Positions 36,876 through 45,986 are shown, counted from the stretch's first letter. The stretch: 64,000 nt of DNA from Dyadobacter sp. 3J3 (GCF_009801115.1 NZ_VTOL01000008.1:1-64000), one strand, 5' to 3'. The notes: a model not told the origin generated them from the letters alone. A program made the numbers and translations.

Positions 36876-37814
36876 ATGAAAAAGACCACGCTTCTTTTCC
36901 CGGGACAAGGCTCACAAAGACCAGGTATGCTTCAAGCACTTGATACGACTGACCAGATTACGGCTGAAATCTTTGCGCAAACCCTGGAAATACTTAGTGA
37001 ACCCGCAACGGTACTAGATGGTGAAGATAAATTACAGTCAACAGTCTATGTCCAGATCTGTCTTCTCATAGCAGGCGTTATCAGCGGCAAGCAGTTATTA
37101 GCCAGCGGCGTAAAACCAGATTTTGTGGCAGGACATTCGGTCGGTGCTTTTTCAGCGGCTGTCATCAGTGGCGTTTTATCTTTCAAACAAGCGCTGGCAC
37201 TGGTAAAAAACAGGGGAACGCTAATGGAAAACGCTTACCCTAAGGGTTACGGAATGGCGGCTTTGGTCGGACTGCCTCTACCATCATTAAAAAAGCTCCT
37301 ATCTGCTCATAACGAAAGCCAGGACACCATTTATCTGGCCAATATCAATACAGCAGATCAGCAGGTCATTGCCGGCAGACTCGATAGCATTCAACGATTC
37401 ATTGAAAACTTAAAACAAAACACCGGTATCCAAAAAGCCAGAGTACTGAATATGTCTGTGCCTTCCCATTGTGTGCTGCTGGAAGATGTTTCAAGAGCTT
37501 TAAAAATACAGTTGGACGAGTTAATTCTGGGTAAGCCGGTTTTTGGTTATGCTTCCAACCACAGTGGCAGGCTGCTAAAAACATCGGTGGCTATCCGTGA
37601 GGATTTATGGAAAAGCGTCGCTTGCACTGTGCAATGGCATGATGCAACTACGCTGCTCTATGAACTTGGCACCAGGATATTTATTGAAACAAATCCCTCG
37701 GGTGTACTATCCAAAATGGCCGAATCTGCTTTTGCTGATGCTGATGTATTAGCCGTTCAAGAGTCAGGCGCAGGTCCGGTCAGCTGGTTATGGAAGCGTT
37801 TTCAGGCGGAGTAA
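36876..37814 (+). CDS. mdcH: Malonate decarboxylase malonyl-CoA:ACP transacylase subunit
   Basis: 312 residues. The FabD-like acyltransferase signature is complete: LLFPGQGSQRPGM at the N terminus, the nucleophile Ser in GHSVGAFSAA, MAALVGLP and SVPSHC with the catalytic His. In malonate decarboxylases MdcH moves malonyl from malonyl-CoA to the carrier protein MdcC to prime the cycle. It is the first structural gene here, whereas mdcH usually closes the operon in proteobacteria. It follows the regulator by 45 bases, with an operator copy between them. Confidence 0.9.
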   Translation: MKKTTLLFPGQGSQRPGMLQALDTTDQITAEIFAQTLEILSEPATVLDGEDKLQSTVYVQICLLIAGVISGKQLLASGVKPDFVAGHSVGAFSAAVISGVLSFKQALALVKNRGTLMENAYPKGYGMAALVGLPLPSLKKLLSAHNESQDTIYLANINTADQQVIAGRLDSIQRFIENLKQNTGIQKARVLNMSVPSHCVLLEDVSRALKIQLDELILGKPVFGYASNHSGRLLKTSVAIREDLWKSVACTVQWHDATTLLYELGTRIFIETNPSGVLSKMAESAFADADVLAVQESGAGPVSWLWKRFQAE

Positions 37815-37847
37815 ATATTAATTAGTCATATTACAATTTTCAAAAAA

Positions 37848-37854
37848 AGGAGGT
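37848..37854 (+). promoter_or_regulatory. Strong Shine-Dalgarno before mdcA
   Basis: AGGAGGT sits four bases before the ATG at 37859, a near-perfect anti-16S match. Most genes in this window lack such a site, as is normal for Bacteroidota, so mdcA stands out. Confidence 0.7.
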
Positions 37855-37858
37855 CAAA

Positions 37859-39496
37859 ATGTCAACTAAATCATGGACAACCAAACGGGATGAAAAAGCC
37901 CGTAGAATTAAAAGTATAGCGCATCTTACAGAGGGCGCAGTACTGAAAAAAGAGAACATCGTTGAAGCGCTGGAACACCTGATCAGGCCGGGCGACAAGG
38001 TGGTACTGGAAGGCGATAATCAGAAACAGGCTGATTTTCTTTCACAGGCACTGGTACAGGTTAGTGCCGAAAAGGTCAATAAGCTACATATGATCATGTC
38101 GAGTATTTCGCGGCCGGAGCATTTGGATATTTTTGAAAAAGGAATAGCGGAAAAGATCGATTTTTCCTTTGCCGGGCCGCAAAGTCTGCGCGTTTCGCAG
38201 ATGCTGGAAGACGGAATTTTAAAGATCGGCGAAATCCATACCTATCTGGAATTATACGGACGTCTTTTTGTGGATCTGATTCCAAATGTCGCATTGGTCG
38301 CGGCCGATAAAGCAGACCGTTTCGGAAATCTTTATACTGGTCCCAATACCGAAGAAACGCCTGCAATTGTAGAGGCGACCGCTTTTAAGGACGGGATTGT
38401 CATTGTGCAGGTCAATGAAATTGTAGATGAGCTGCCCCGCGTTGATATCCCGGCCAGCTGGGTTGATTTCGTCGTGGAATCCGACAAGCCGTATCAACTC
38501 GAAGCACTTTTCACAAGAGATCCAAAGCATATCACAGAGCTTCATATCTTGATTGCGATGTTGACGATCCGTGGGGTTTACGAAAAACACCAGGTAAAAT
38601 CGCTGAACCATGGTATCGGATTCAATACTGCGGCCATTGAACTTCTTTTGCCTACTTACGCTGAAAAATTGGGACTGAAAGGAAAAATCGCAAGCAACTG
38701 GGTCCTGAATCCGCACCCAACTTTGATTCCGGCGATTGAAAGCGGCTGGGTTGACACGATTCACTGTTTTGGTGGTGAAGTCGGAATGGAGCAATATGTA
38801 GCGGCAAGGCCTGATGTATTTTTTACAGGAAAAGATGGCTCGCTTCGTTCAAACCGTGCTTTTGCGCAGGTTGCTGGGCAGTATGCCGTGGATATGTTTG
38901 TAGGCTCAACGCTGCAAATGGACAGAAATGCAAATTCTTCGACCGTGGTTTCAGGAAGATTAGCCGGTTTTGGCGGAGCGCCCAATATGGGCCATGATCC
39001 GCACGGAAGAAGACACTCCTCGCCTGCCTGGCTGGATATGATCACCTCGAAAGATCCACTGGCAAAAGGCAGAAAACTGGTAGTTCAAACAGTAGAAACA
39101 TTCCAGAATGGCAACACGCCCGTTTTTGTGGAATCGCTTGATGCAGTTGAAGTAGCCAAACAGGCTAATCTGGCTATTGCTCCGGTGATGATTTATGGCG
39201 ATGATGTTACGCACGTGGTGACAGAGGAAGGTGTTGCTTACATCTACAAAGCCGAAGGAGAACAGCAGCGTCGTGATGCGCTCAGTGCAGTAGCTGGAGT
39301 TACATCCGTAGGAACCCAAAGCAACGCTGCAACGATCCAGACGCTGCGTGAGAAGGGAATTGTAGCTTATCCTCAGGATTTGGGAATTGCACGGACCGAA
39401 GCCAAAAGATCACTTCTGGCTGCCCAAAATGTCCAGGATCTTGTCGAATGGTCCGGTGGATTATATAACCCACCGGCAAAATTCAAAAATTGGTAA
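37859..39496 (+). CDS. mdcA: Malonate decarboxylase alpha subunit (acetyl-ACP:malonate ACP transferase)
   Basis: 545 residues, the usual MdcA length. Family segments include RPGDKVVLEGDNQKQADFL near the N terminus, GPNTEETPAIVEAT, KSLNHGIGFNTAAIELLLPTY, GGEVGMEQYVAARPDVFFTGKDGS and GGAPNMGHDPHGRRHSSPAW. MdcA exchanges acetyl for malonyl on the dephospho-CoA prosthetic group of MdcC, releasing acetate and forming malonyl-S-ACP. It is cytoplasmic. It follows mdcH by 44 bases and carries an unusually strong Shine-Dalgarno. No residues appear missing. Confidence 0.96.
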   Translation: MSTKSWTTKRDEKARRIKSIAHLTEGAVLKKENIVEALEHLIRPGDKVVLEGDNQKQADFLSQALVQVSAEKVNKLHMIMSSISRPEHLDIFEKGIAEKIDFSFAGPQSLRVSQMLEDGILKIGEIHTYLELYGRLFVDLIPNVALVAADKADRFGNLYTGPNTEETPAIVEATAFKDGIVIVQVNEIVDELPRVDIPASWVDFVVESDKPYQLEALFTRDPKHITELHILIAMLTIRGVYEKHQVKSLNHGIGFNTAAIELLLPTYAEKLGLKGKIASNWVLNPHPTLIPAIESGWVDTIHCFGGEVGMEQYVAARPDVFFTGKDGSLRSNRAFAQVAGQYAVDMFVGSTLQMDRNANSSTVVSGRLAGFGGAPNMGHDPHGRRHSSPAWLDMITSKDPLAKGRKLVVQTVETFQNGNTPVFVESLDAVEVAKQANLAIAPVMIYGDDVTHVVTEEGVAYIYKAEGEQQRRDALSAVAGVTSVGTQSNAATIQTLREKGIVAYPQDLGIARTEAKRSLLAAQNVQDLVEWSGGLYNPPAKFKNW

Positions 39497-39537
39497 GCAA
39501 AGCCTCACTGGCAACCAAGACTTAAATACCAAAGACC

Positions 39538-40398
39538 ATGACTACGATCAAAGACAGTATTACGTCAGAAATCATAACGGTAAAACTTTCGCAGCTGGCA
39601 ACGCAGGCGCTGATAGAGGAAGTAAATCTTTCACCCAAACCAGGACTCGTTGATCGCTTTAACAACGGAACACACCGCGATTTGACACTGCAACTCATGG
39701 AAAGATCAGCCTATGCGCTGCAAGACAGCTTCCGGCAGATGGCAGAAGCAGCATGGAATAAAAATCCATCTCAGCAGCTCAGGGAGCAACTTGCGGCCAT
39801 TGGGCGCTATGGGGAAGAAAAGATGCTGAAAGCCACAGGAAATATTAATACGCACAGAGGGGCGATCTGGGCAATCGGGCTTATAACCGCAGCAGCCTCC
39901 ATTGAATTATCTAAAAAGGAAGCGATTGATTTCGATTTGAGTGAAATTCTGGCAACAGCCGGACAGATCGCTTCCTTTGAAGACAGGTATCTTCCAAAGC
40001 AAAATACGAATGGAAGCAGCGTACGTATAAAGTATAGCGTCAGAAGCGCCAGAGAAGAGGCGCAGCTTGGATTTCCTTCCATAGCCAAAACCGCCCTGAA
40101 TGCCTGGAAAATGTATGACCACTGTTCTTCTGACACACTGCGACTGCACGTGCTACTGGCTTTAATGTCACAGGTTGATGATACCTGCATTCTACACCGC
40201 AGTGATATGCAGGTGCTTAAAGAAATCCAGTACAGATCAAAATTCATACTTCAAAACGGAGGATTAACTACCCGGCAAAACTGGCATTTATACTTTGATC
40301 TGGATGATTATATCACCCATCACTGGGTATCTCCTGGTGGAAGCGCCGATCTTTTAGCGGCGACGATCTACCTTCAAAAAATTAAACAATACTTTTAA
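39538..40398 (+). CDS. mdcB: Triphosphoribosyl-dephospho-CoA synthase
   Basis: 286 residues of the CitG/MdcB family. The signature EVNLSPKPGLVDRFNNGTHRD near residue 30 and NTHRGAIWAIGL near 100 are the nucleotide and substrate-binding segments of this family. The enzyme condenses ATP and dephospho-CoA to 2'-(5''-triphosphoribosyl)-3'-dephospho-CoA, precursor of the MdcC prosthetic group that MdcG then attaches. It lies between mdcA (41-base gap) and mdcC (11-base gap). No citrate-lyase genes are nearby, so its role is in malonate decarboxylase. Confidence 0.93.
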   Translation: MTTIKDSITSEIITVKLSQLATQALIEEVNLSPKPGLVDRFNNGTHRDLTLQLMERSAYALQDSFRQMAEAAWNKNPSQQLREQLAAIGRYGEEKMLKATGNINTHRGAIWAIGLITAAASIELSKKEAIDFDLSEILATAGQIASFEDRYLPKQNTNGSSVRIKYSVRSAREEAQLGFPSIAKTALNAWKMYDHCSSDTLRLHVLLALMSQVDDTCILHRSDMQVLKEIQYRSKFILQNGGLTTRQNWHLYFDLDDYITHHWVSPGGSADLLAATIYLQKIKQYF

Positions 40399-40409
40399 AA
40401 TTCAAGGAT

Positions 40410-40706
40410 ATGGAATCGTTTTCATTCAAATACCCTGCTACCAAAAACATTAGCCAAAGGGCACATATTGGTGTGGTGGGTTCGGGCGATCTTGAAATAC
40501 TGATCAGCCCATCAGAAATTGATCAGACAGAATTTGTTATTCGAACCGCGTCTGATGGTTTTAAACAAACCTGGAAGGCTGTGTTCGACCGGTTTACCGC
40601 TTTGAACGATTTTAAAGCAGTGATTACCATCAATGATTTCGGAGCAACACCCGGCGTGGTCAGTCTTCGTCTTGCCCAGGTTATAGAAATTGCAAATCAA
40701 AATTAA
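40410..40706 (+). CDS. mdcC: Malonate decarboxylase acyl carrier protein (delta subunit)
   Basis: 98 residues. Ser25 in VGSGDLEIL is the attachment site for the phosphoribosyl-dephospho-CoA group, in the same position as the Klebsiella pneumoniae protein. The remainder fits MdcC: TASDGFKQTWKAVFDRF and INDFGATPGVVSLRLAQ. It carries the acyl groups between MdcA and the decarboxylase subunits. The gene begins 11 bases after mdcB and ends six bases before mdcDE, so it is translated as part of a tight unit. Confidence 0.94.
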   Translation: MESFSFKYPATKNISQRAHIGVVGSGDLEILISPSEIDQTEFVIRTASDGFKQTWKAVFDRFTALNDFKAVITINDFGATPGVVSLRLAQVIEIANQN

Positions 40707-40712
40707 AAAATC

Positions 40713-42362
40713 ATGCAGAACAGTTTTGTTGAGTTAAAGGGCCGTGAACGCGCTCTTGCTCTTTTGGATAAAGGAAGTTTTACCGAGCTTTTAGGACCTT
40801 TTGACGGCATGGAGTCCCCCCATTTGGCACCTCAGGGCATCGTTCCTGAAAGTGATGACGGAATGATCATCGCAAAAGGTACTATCGGTGGGCAGTCCGC
40901 CGTGATACTCTCAATTGAAGGCGCCTTTCAGGGCGGCGGTATCGGTGAAGTATGCGGAACGAAGATTTCAGCGTCTTTAGAACTGGCACTTAAAGACAAT
41001 AAAAACGGCAAAAAAGTGATTCCTGTCATCATTTTCGATACGGGCGGCGTCAGACTTCAGGAGGCCAATTACGGTCTTTTGATCATTTCGGAAATCCAGT
41101 CAGCCATCGTGGCCCTGCGTGAATATGTGCCTGTAATCGGTTTGATTCCGGGTAATGTCGGCAGCTTCGGAGGCATGTCCATCACGGCTGCTCTTTGCTC
41201 AGAGCTGATCATGACCAATGTGGCAAGATTTGGCCTGAACGGCCCGGAAGTAATCGAACAGGAAGCGGGTGTGCAGGAATTTAATTCCCGTGACAGAAGA
41301 CTGATCTGGGATACGATTGGTGGTAACGCACGTTTTGAAACCGGGCTCGTTGACCAGCTTGTAAAAGATGATATTGACGAATTCAAGAAAGCCATTCTCA
41401 AAGCGGTTGATAAAAAGAAAGCAGTTCCTCGCACCCAGCAGATCGGGCGCTTTTTATCTCTGGTCAATCAGCTTGATCCTTCCAAAAGAAACAGCAAACA
41501 GGATATTATCAAACTTCTTGAAACGCAGATAAAAGAAACACCTGCCATTGCAGACGCAAAAACACCCAGCCGCGGCAGAACCTGGTTTAAACAGTTTACC
41601 CAAAATGCAGATTCTGTAAGCGATTTCCCAAGTGTACTTGTTGCAGACATTTCATTTTTTGACCAGCCTACCCGCTTTATCGCAGTGGTACCTAATGCAT
41701 CCAACCGTTTCCCAAGAGCAGCGCACGGAGAAGTCGGGCTTCAGGAGGGATGGGTACTTGCCAAATATATCCGCCAGGCTATTGAGGAAGATGCTGGTAA
41801 AGAGATCAAAAGAAATATTGTGGCGGTCATTGACGTGCCGAGTCAGGCCTATGGATATAACGAGGAACTTGCCGGCATCCACTACGCCTGTGCTGCCAGT
41901 GCAGATGCTTATGCGAGTGCCCGTTTGGCAGGTCACAGCGTGACGGGAATCATCGTGGGAAACGCAATTTCGGGTGCATTTCTGGCGCACGGACTGCAAT
42001 CCAGCCGTCTGATAGCGCTCAATGACAAGGCTATCAATGTACAGGCCATGTCAAAACAATCAGCTGCGCGCATTACCAAACGCAGCATTGCAGAACTCGA
42101 AGAAGCAACGCGGAAGGTGCCTGCGATGGCTTATGATATCCATAATTATTACAGTCTGGGTGCACTCGATCTTTTGATTGACGGAGTAAATGCAGATGAT
42201 CCTACACCAGAAAATGTGAAGGAAGTATCACTTAAACTGATTGAAGCTGTCAATGCAGGTGACCGCACGCTTTCGCGCCGCCTTCAAACCGAACCAGCGG
42301 TTTCAAAAGGAAGAGTAAGCTCTATCAAGGTCCGTGAAAAACTGGCAAAACAGTGGAACTAA
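40713..42362 (+). CDS. mdcDE: Fused malonate decarboxylase beta-gamma subunit
   Basis: 549 residues in one frame. Residues 1 to about 285 are MdcD (carboxyltransferase fold: SIEGAFQGGGIGEVCGTKI, IIFDTGGVRLQEANYG, GNVGSFGGMSITAALC). From about 290 on is MdcE (RGRTWFKQF, RAAHGEVGLQEGW, DVPSQAYGYNEELAGIHYA, GNAISGAFLAHGL, LNDKAINVQAMSKQS). Together they decarboxylate malonyl-S-ACP to acetyl-S-ACP. In the best-studied systems mdcD and mdcE are separate genes, so the fusion fixes a 1:1 ratio. The linker (about 255-292) is Lys-rich, and no stop or frameshift marks the joint. The stop overlaps the mdcG start by 10 bases. Confidence 0.95.
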   Translation: MQNSFVELKGRERALALLDKGSFTELLGPFDGMESPHLAPQGIVPESDDGMIIAKGTIGGQSAVILSIEGAFQGGGIGEVCGTKISASLELALKDNKNGKKVIPVIIFDTGGVRLQEANYGLLIISEIQSAIVALREYVPVIGLIPGNVGSFGGMSITAALCSELIMTNVARFGLNGPEVIEQEAGVQEFNSRDRRLIWDTIGGNARFETGLVDQLVKDDIDEFKKAILKAVDKKKAVPRTQQIGRFLSLVNQLDPSKRNSKQDIIKLLETQIKETPAIADAKTPSRGRTWFKQFTQNADSVSDFPSVLVADISFFDQPTRFIAVVPNASNRFPRAAHGEVGLQEGWVLAKYIRQAIEEDAGKEIKRNIVAVIDVPSQAYGYNEELAGIHYACAASADAYASARLAGHSVTGIIVGNAISGAFLAHGLQSSRLIALNDKAINVQAMSKQSAARITKRSIAELEEATRKVPAMAYDIHNYYSLGALDLLIDGVNADDPTPENVKEVSLKLIEAVNAGDRTLSRRLQTEPAVSKGRVSSIKVREKLAKQWN

Positions 42363-42979
42363 GCGCGCACGATCTGCTCAAAATAAAAGCAGCGGAGGAT
42401 CTTCAAACCGATACTCCGCTGCCTGATTGGGCTATTAAATCATTAAAGCTGGCACCTTACGTGGTTGTCAGACGGGCAGATACTAAAAACGGACTTATTC
42501 CGGTTGGTATCCGCGGCTCCCAAAGAGGACAGCGCATTGCGGCTTGGGTTCAGGCTGAAAACGTAACCGAAGTGATCACGCCTTACAGACTGACAAATCC
42601 GGATTGCTGGAAGGTTAATTATGACAAAAACCCGCCCGAAGCAGTCTATTCTTTAAAGCAACTCATTTCTGTTTTTGAAAAAACTGCACTGAACTGGGGA
42701 CCAACCGGTAGTACCGCTTTTGAACTTGCCAGTGGAGTTAAAACCCTGAAAGACAGCAGTGATCTTGATCTTGTCATTCAAGTTCCAAATCCGCTCAGCC
42801 AGAAGGACGCGCAGGCTTTACTTAAAAAACTCCGGAAGCTTGCAACGGTGCAGCTGGATGTTCAATTACTTACGCCTGTAGGAGGCGTTTCGCTGGCAGA
42901 ATTTGTGGGAGCAGAAACAGTTCTTGTCAAGACCAAAAGTGGCCCGCTACTGTCAAAAATATCTGAATTATGGATTTGA
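42353..42979 (+). CDS. mdcG: Malonate decarboxylase holo-ACP synthase
   Basis: 208 residues. The nucleotidyltransferase signature TGSTAFELASG...SSDLDLVIQVP holds the catalytic Gly-Ser and Asp pair, and PVGIRGSQRGQR lies in the N-terminal domain, as in MdcG. The enzyme transfers phosphoribosyl-dephospho-CoA to Ser25 of MdcC. The start is GTG at 42353, inside the end of mdcDE (10-base overlap). No ATG occurs in the conserved N-terminal part, so GTG with translational coupling is the best choice. Its stop is about 100 bases before the porin gene. Confidence 0.92.
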   Translation: MELSAHDLLKIKAAEDLQTDTPLPDWAIKSLKLAPYVVVRRADTKNGLIPVGIRGSQRGQRIAAWVQAENVTEVITPYRLTNPDCWKVNYDKNPPEAVYSLKQLISVFEKTALNWGPTGSTAFELASGVKTLKDSSDLDLVIQVPNPLSQKDAQALLKKLRKLATVQLDVQLLTPVGGVSLAEFVGAETVLVKTKSGPLLSKISELWI

Positions 42980-43081
42980 CAGAAAAATGCAGATTTGACG
43001 CAGTTGAAAATACAGGACTGAGAATCTTTTTAATAACTCAGCGTGGTCAGTTGCTTATCAGGCAGTTAAACTTTAATTACC

Positions 43082-44257
43082 ATGCCTTCGCCTTGCAAAA
43101 AGTGCTTTAAGAAAAATGTAAAAGACCGGTTTATCCTGCTGACCATACTGGTTTTAGCCGGGCCAATCCTTTACGCGCAAACAGCAGTTTCCAGGAATTC
43201 TATTGAAAAGCCAGCCGTTGATATTTTGAAAAAATTAAAAGTATCAGGTACGATCAGGACACGTTACACGGCGTCTTTTAACAAAAATGTTGGTATAGAT
43301 GCCCGCCAGCATAGTTCCGGTTCTGATCAGTACACCGCTAATGCATTTACCATTCCGCAGGCGCGTATTGTTTTGTCAGGAGATCTTACAAAAAAAATGG
43401 ACGTGTATGTGCGGGTGAACTTTGCTGATTTTGCAAATTCCCCGCAAAGCCGTGTACTTGAATATGCCTACACAACCTATCATTTTAACCCATACCTGAA
43501 TTTTCGTGCTGGTGTTTTCAGGCCTTATTTTGGAAGAGAAGATGATGTGGCCACCGATTTTTTAAAATCTTTCGACTATTCCAATCAGTATACCGCCTTC
43601 GACGAAAACGGATGGATGAATTATCAGATGGGGATTAGTCTGTCGGGTGACATTAAGGCCTTCAACATTCTGGTAAAGTATTTTGCAGGCATTTACAATG
43701 GTAACCGGCGAAACAATTTCACCGATAATGACAACGGTAAACAGATTCCTGCCCGGCTCGAATTTGACTTCACGCCTGATTTTCAACTGGGTCTAAACGG
43801 TGGTTTTGGAAAAGATGAAGGCAATAAAATCTCAGCCTGGGGACTCGATATTAATTATGAAAAACAACTGAACAAGCGCTGGCGGATGGAAATTGAATCC
43901 GAATTCAAACAGGGAAATAATCAGGCACTTTTCCTGAACGAGGCAATTGCCGGAAAAACGGTCGGAGACTATATGATGCGTGGACTTTATATTCTTCCCA
44001 GTATCCAGTACCACCTGAACAGCAAAGAGATCAAGGGATTAGAAGCATCTTTTAAATACGAAACATTAGACCCTAACTTTAAACAAAATGGTAATCTGCA
44101 CCGGGCTTATGTGCCCATGTTAGGCCTGGATGTGACCGAGCAATATGCAGTCCGGATTCAGATCGGTGCGGTCATCGAACGCTATAACCACAACATTGAA
44201 AACACAACCCAGTACAATTCCTCCCGCTTTATAACGCAGCTGCAAATCCGGTTTTAA
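43082..44257 (+). CDS. OprP-like outer-membrane porin, probably for malonate
   Basis: 391 residues. A signal peptide ends near residue 33 (GPILYAQ). The rest is beta-strand-rich with alternating aromatic residues (VSGTIRTRYTASF, YVRVNFADF, NFRAGVFRPYFGRED, FKYETLDPNF) and ends in Phe, the mark of outer-membrane barrels. The layout is that of the phosphate-selective porin O/P family, which are anion-selective trimers. It lies 102 bases after mdcG and 13 before the transporter gene on the same strand, so a role in malonate uptake across the outer membrane is likely. That substrate is inferred from location. Confidence 0.82.
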   Translation: MPSPCKKCFKKNVKDRFILLTILVLAGPILYAQTAVSRNSIEKPAVDILKKLKVSGTIRTRYTASFNKNVGIDARQHSSGSDQYTANAFTIPQARIVLSGDLTKKMDVYVRVNFADFANSPQSRVLEYAYTTYHFNPYLNFRAGVFRPYFGREDDVATDFLKSFDYSNQYTAFDENGWMNYQMGISLSGDIKAFNILVKYFAGIYNGNRRNNFTDNDNGKQIPARLEFDFTPDFQLGLNGGFGKDEGNKISAWGLDINYEKQLNKRWRMEIESEFKQGNNQALFLNEAIAGKTVGDYMMRGLYILPSIQYHLNSKEIKGLEASFKYETLDPNFKQNGNLHRAYVPMLGLDVTEQYAVRIQIGAVIERYNHNIENTTQYNSSRFITQLQIRF

Positions 44258-44270
44258 CAATCAAAAATTT

Positions 44271-45284
44271 ATGGACTTGTTTCCCGACCAGACTATGAAC
44301 ATTCAAAAAGAAAATACACAAACAGCGACCATAAAAGATTCTCTGGAATTTTTCCCGGTCGCCCTATTCGGCTCGACAGTTGCAATAGCCGGATTATCTA
44401 TTGCTTTCAAGCAATCATCCGTACTTTTCGGCTTACCACCCATCGCAGCTCAAAGCATCGGTGTGCTGGCCTGGATCTTATTTATTTTCCTGACCATACT
44501 ATATCTTGCCAAGATATTCCGGTTTCCAGACTCGGTCAAAGCAGAACTTACCCACCCTGTTTCTGCCAATTTCCTGGGGACTTTTTTTATCTCGGCTGTT
44601 CTTTTGTCCTCGATTGCGATTCCATTTTCTTTGGATCTCGCCCGCATTACCTGGATATCAGGCACGACGGGCGGAAGCATTTTTATGTTTGTACTGACTT
44701 ACAGATTATTCAAGGGAGAATTAAATGTCCTGGACGCTGTACCACCCACCCTGATCCCGGGTCTTACAGTTTTGAACGCTGTGACAGCCGGCGTGGGCAT
44801 GAAGCTGGGGATTATTGAAAATGAGACAGGCACCATCCTGTTTTCACTGGGAATCGTATACGTAATGGTATTTTTTGTGATCATAGCCTACCGGCTGGTG
44901 CACAGAGAACCGATCCGGATTTTTTTAAAACCAACATTACTATTGATGTCAGCACCTTTCACAGTCGGATTTCTAAGTTATGTAAGCCAGGTTAAGCACG
45001 TTGATCTTTTCGGATCAGCGCTTTTCTACTTTGGTTTTTTCATCTTCATTGTTTTATTCTTCATCGTTTTCACCAAAGGCCTTCCATTTATGATTTCCTG
45101 GTGGGGAGCCTGCTTTTCGACAGGTGCTTTGACAAATGCTTCACTTCGTTATGCAATATTAAGCCAGGATTTGATAGTTAAAGGCCTGGCCGGATTTATG
45201 CTCGCGGCGGCTTCGGTACTCATTCTAAGTACGTTTTTACTGACGCTCAGATTACAGATAAATGGAAAGCTGTTAAGACCATAA
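44271..45284 (+). CDS. SLAC1/TDT-family transporter, probable malonate importer
   Basis: 337 residues with about ten hydrophobic helices. The first helix FFPVALFGSTVAIAGLSIAF, the conserved Phe/Gly-rich segments and YFGFFIFIVLFFIVF resemble the TehA/SLAC1/Mae1 tellurite-resistance-dicarboxylate-transporter family, which includes fungal malic-acid carriers. The start may be the ATG at 44271 or the one at 44295. It closes the mdc cluster, 13 bases after the porin gene. Known bacterial malonate systems use MdcLM, MadLM or MatBC-associated carriers instead, so this would be a replacement. The family is moderately certain; the substrate is inferred. Confidence 0.75.
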   Translation: MDLFPDQTMNIQKENTQTATIKDSLEFFPVALFGSTVAIAGLSIAFKQSSVLFGLPPIAAQSIGVLAWILFIFLTILYLAKIFRFPDSVKAELTHPVSANFLGTFFISAVLLSSIAIPFSLDLARITWISGTTGGSIFMFVLTYRLFKGELNVLDAVPPTLIPGLTVLNAVTAGVGMKLGIIENETGTILFSLGIVYVMVFFVIIAYRLVHREPIRIFLKPTLLLMSAPFTVGFLSYVSQVKHVDLFGSALFYFGFFIFIVLFFIVFTKGLPFMISWWGACFSTGALTNASLRYAILSQDLIVKGLAGFMLAAASVLILSTFLLTLRLQINGKLLRP

Positions 45285-45375
45285 CTTGGATTTCATCATT
45301 TTTAAGTTAATTCTATTATTGGTCGTATTTAAGCTGAATCAATATCCGATTCTGGCCGTCGCCTTGCCCCTTAGT

Positions 45376-45861
45376 TCAAGCCATTGTCCAGCGGTACAGC
45401 ACACTATTTTTGTTCAATTTTGGATCTTCGGTTACATTTTCGTCGCATAGATTATTTACGAACTTTTGAAGTAAGAGCAATTGATTTTTTGGTAAATCAT
45501 AAATGGAACCATATAGCTCAGAAAGATCATGACCATCAGGAGCTGCCTCTTGATCTGATAACTGCCATCTGGAGGATACAAAAAATCCCTTTCCACGTGT
45601 AGCGTCAATATAGCCCATCACTTTTAAAGAATTATAACCCTGTTCTATGGTTGCCCTGGAAACATTCAAATACGCACTTAACTGATTAATTGAAGGGAGA
45701 GCATCCCCTTTAAAAATCATTTGCTGCGCTATTCCTATTAAAATAAAATTCGCAATCTGTTTATACACGGGTACGGGTGATCTTTTTACCACAGTTATGT
45801 TTTGTATCCATCGGAAATTATGCAAAAAGCTGGTTTTTTCTTCGTTCTTCATTTCAATCAT
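45376..45861 (-). CDS. GntR-family (YtrA-like) regulator
   Basis: 161 residues. A winged HTH occupies roughly residues 27-100: PVYKQIANFILIGIAQQMIFKGDALPSINQLSAYLNVSRATIEQGYNSLKVMGYI, then RGKGFFVSS. The short C-terminal tail lacks a ligand domain, as in YtrA-type members. The frame starts at 45861, with a second ATG at codon 4. It is the last gene of the rhamnosidase cluster on this strand, after a strong hairpin (45914-45951), so it may have its own promoter. Its target is unknown. Confidence 0.85.
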   Translation of the reverse strand: MIEMKNEEKTSFLHNFRWIQNITVVKRSPVPVYKQIANFILIGIAQQMIFKGDALPSINQLSAYLNVSRATIEQGYNSLKVMGYIDATRGKGFFVSSRWQLSDQEAAPDGHDLSELYGSIYDLPKNQLLLLQKFVNNLCDENVTEDPKLNKNSVLYRWTMA

Positions 45862-45913
45862 ATTTAACCTGATCGTCTTTCATAAAATGCCAAATCTATT
45901 GCTACGCAAAGGC

Positions 45914-45951
45914 TTCCGGGTGTTTTCATTTAATTATGAAGTCACCCGGAA
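45914..45951 (-). terminator. Strong hairpin after the rhamnosidase gene
   Basis: TTCCGGGTG and CACCCGGAA (9 bp, perfect) enclose a second inner stem TTCAT/ATGAA. It lies 36 bases after the rhamnosidase stop on the minus strand. It lacks a long T-run, so it may be a processing or attenuation structure instead. Confidence 0.55.
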
Positions 45952-45986
45952 ACTGTATATACCTAATGCCTGAAAAGGCCGCCTTC

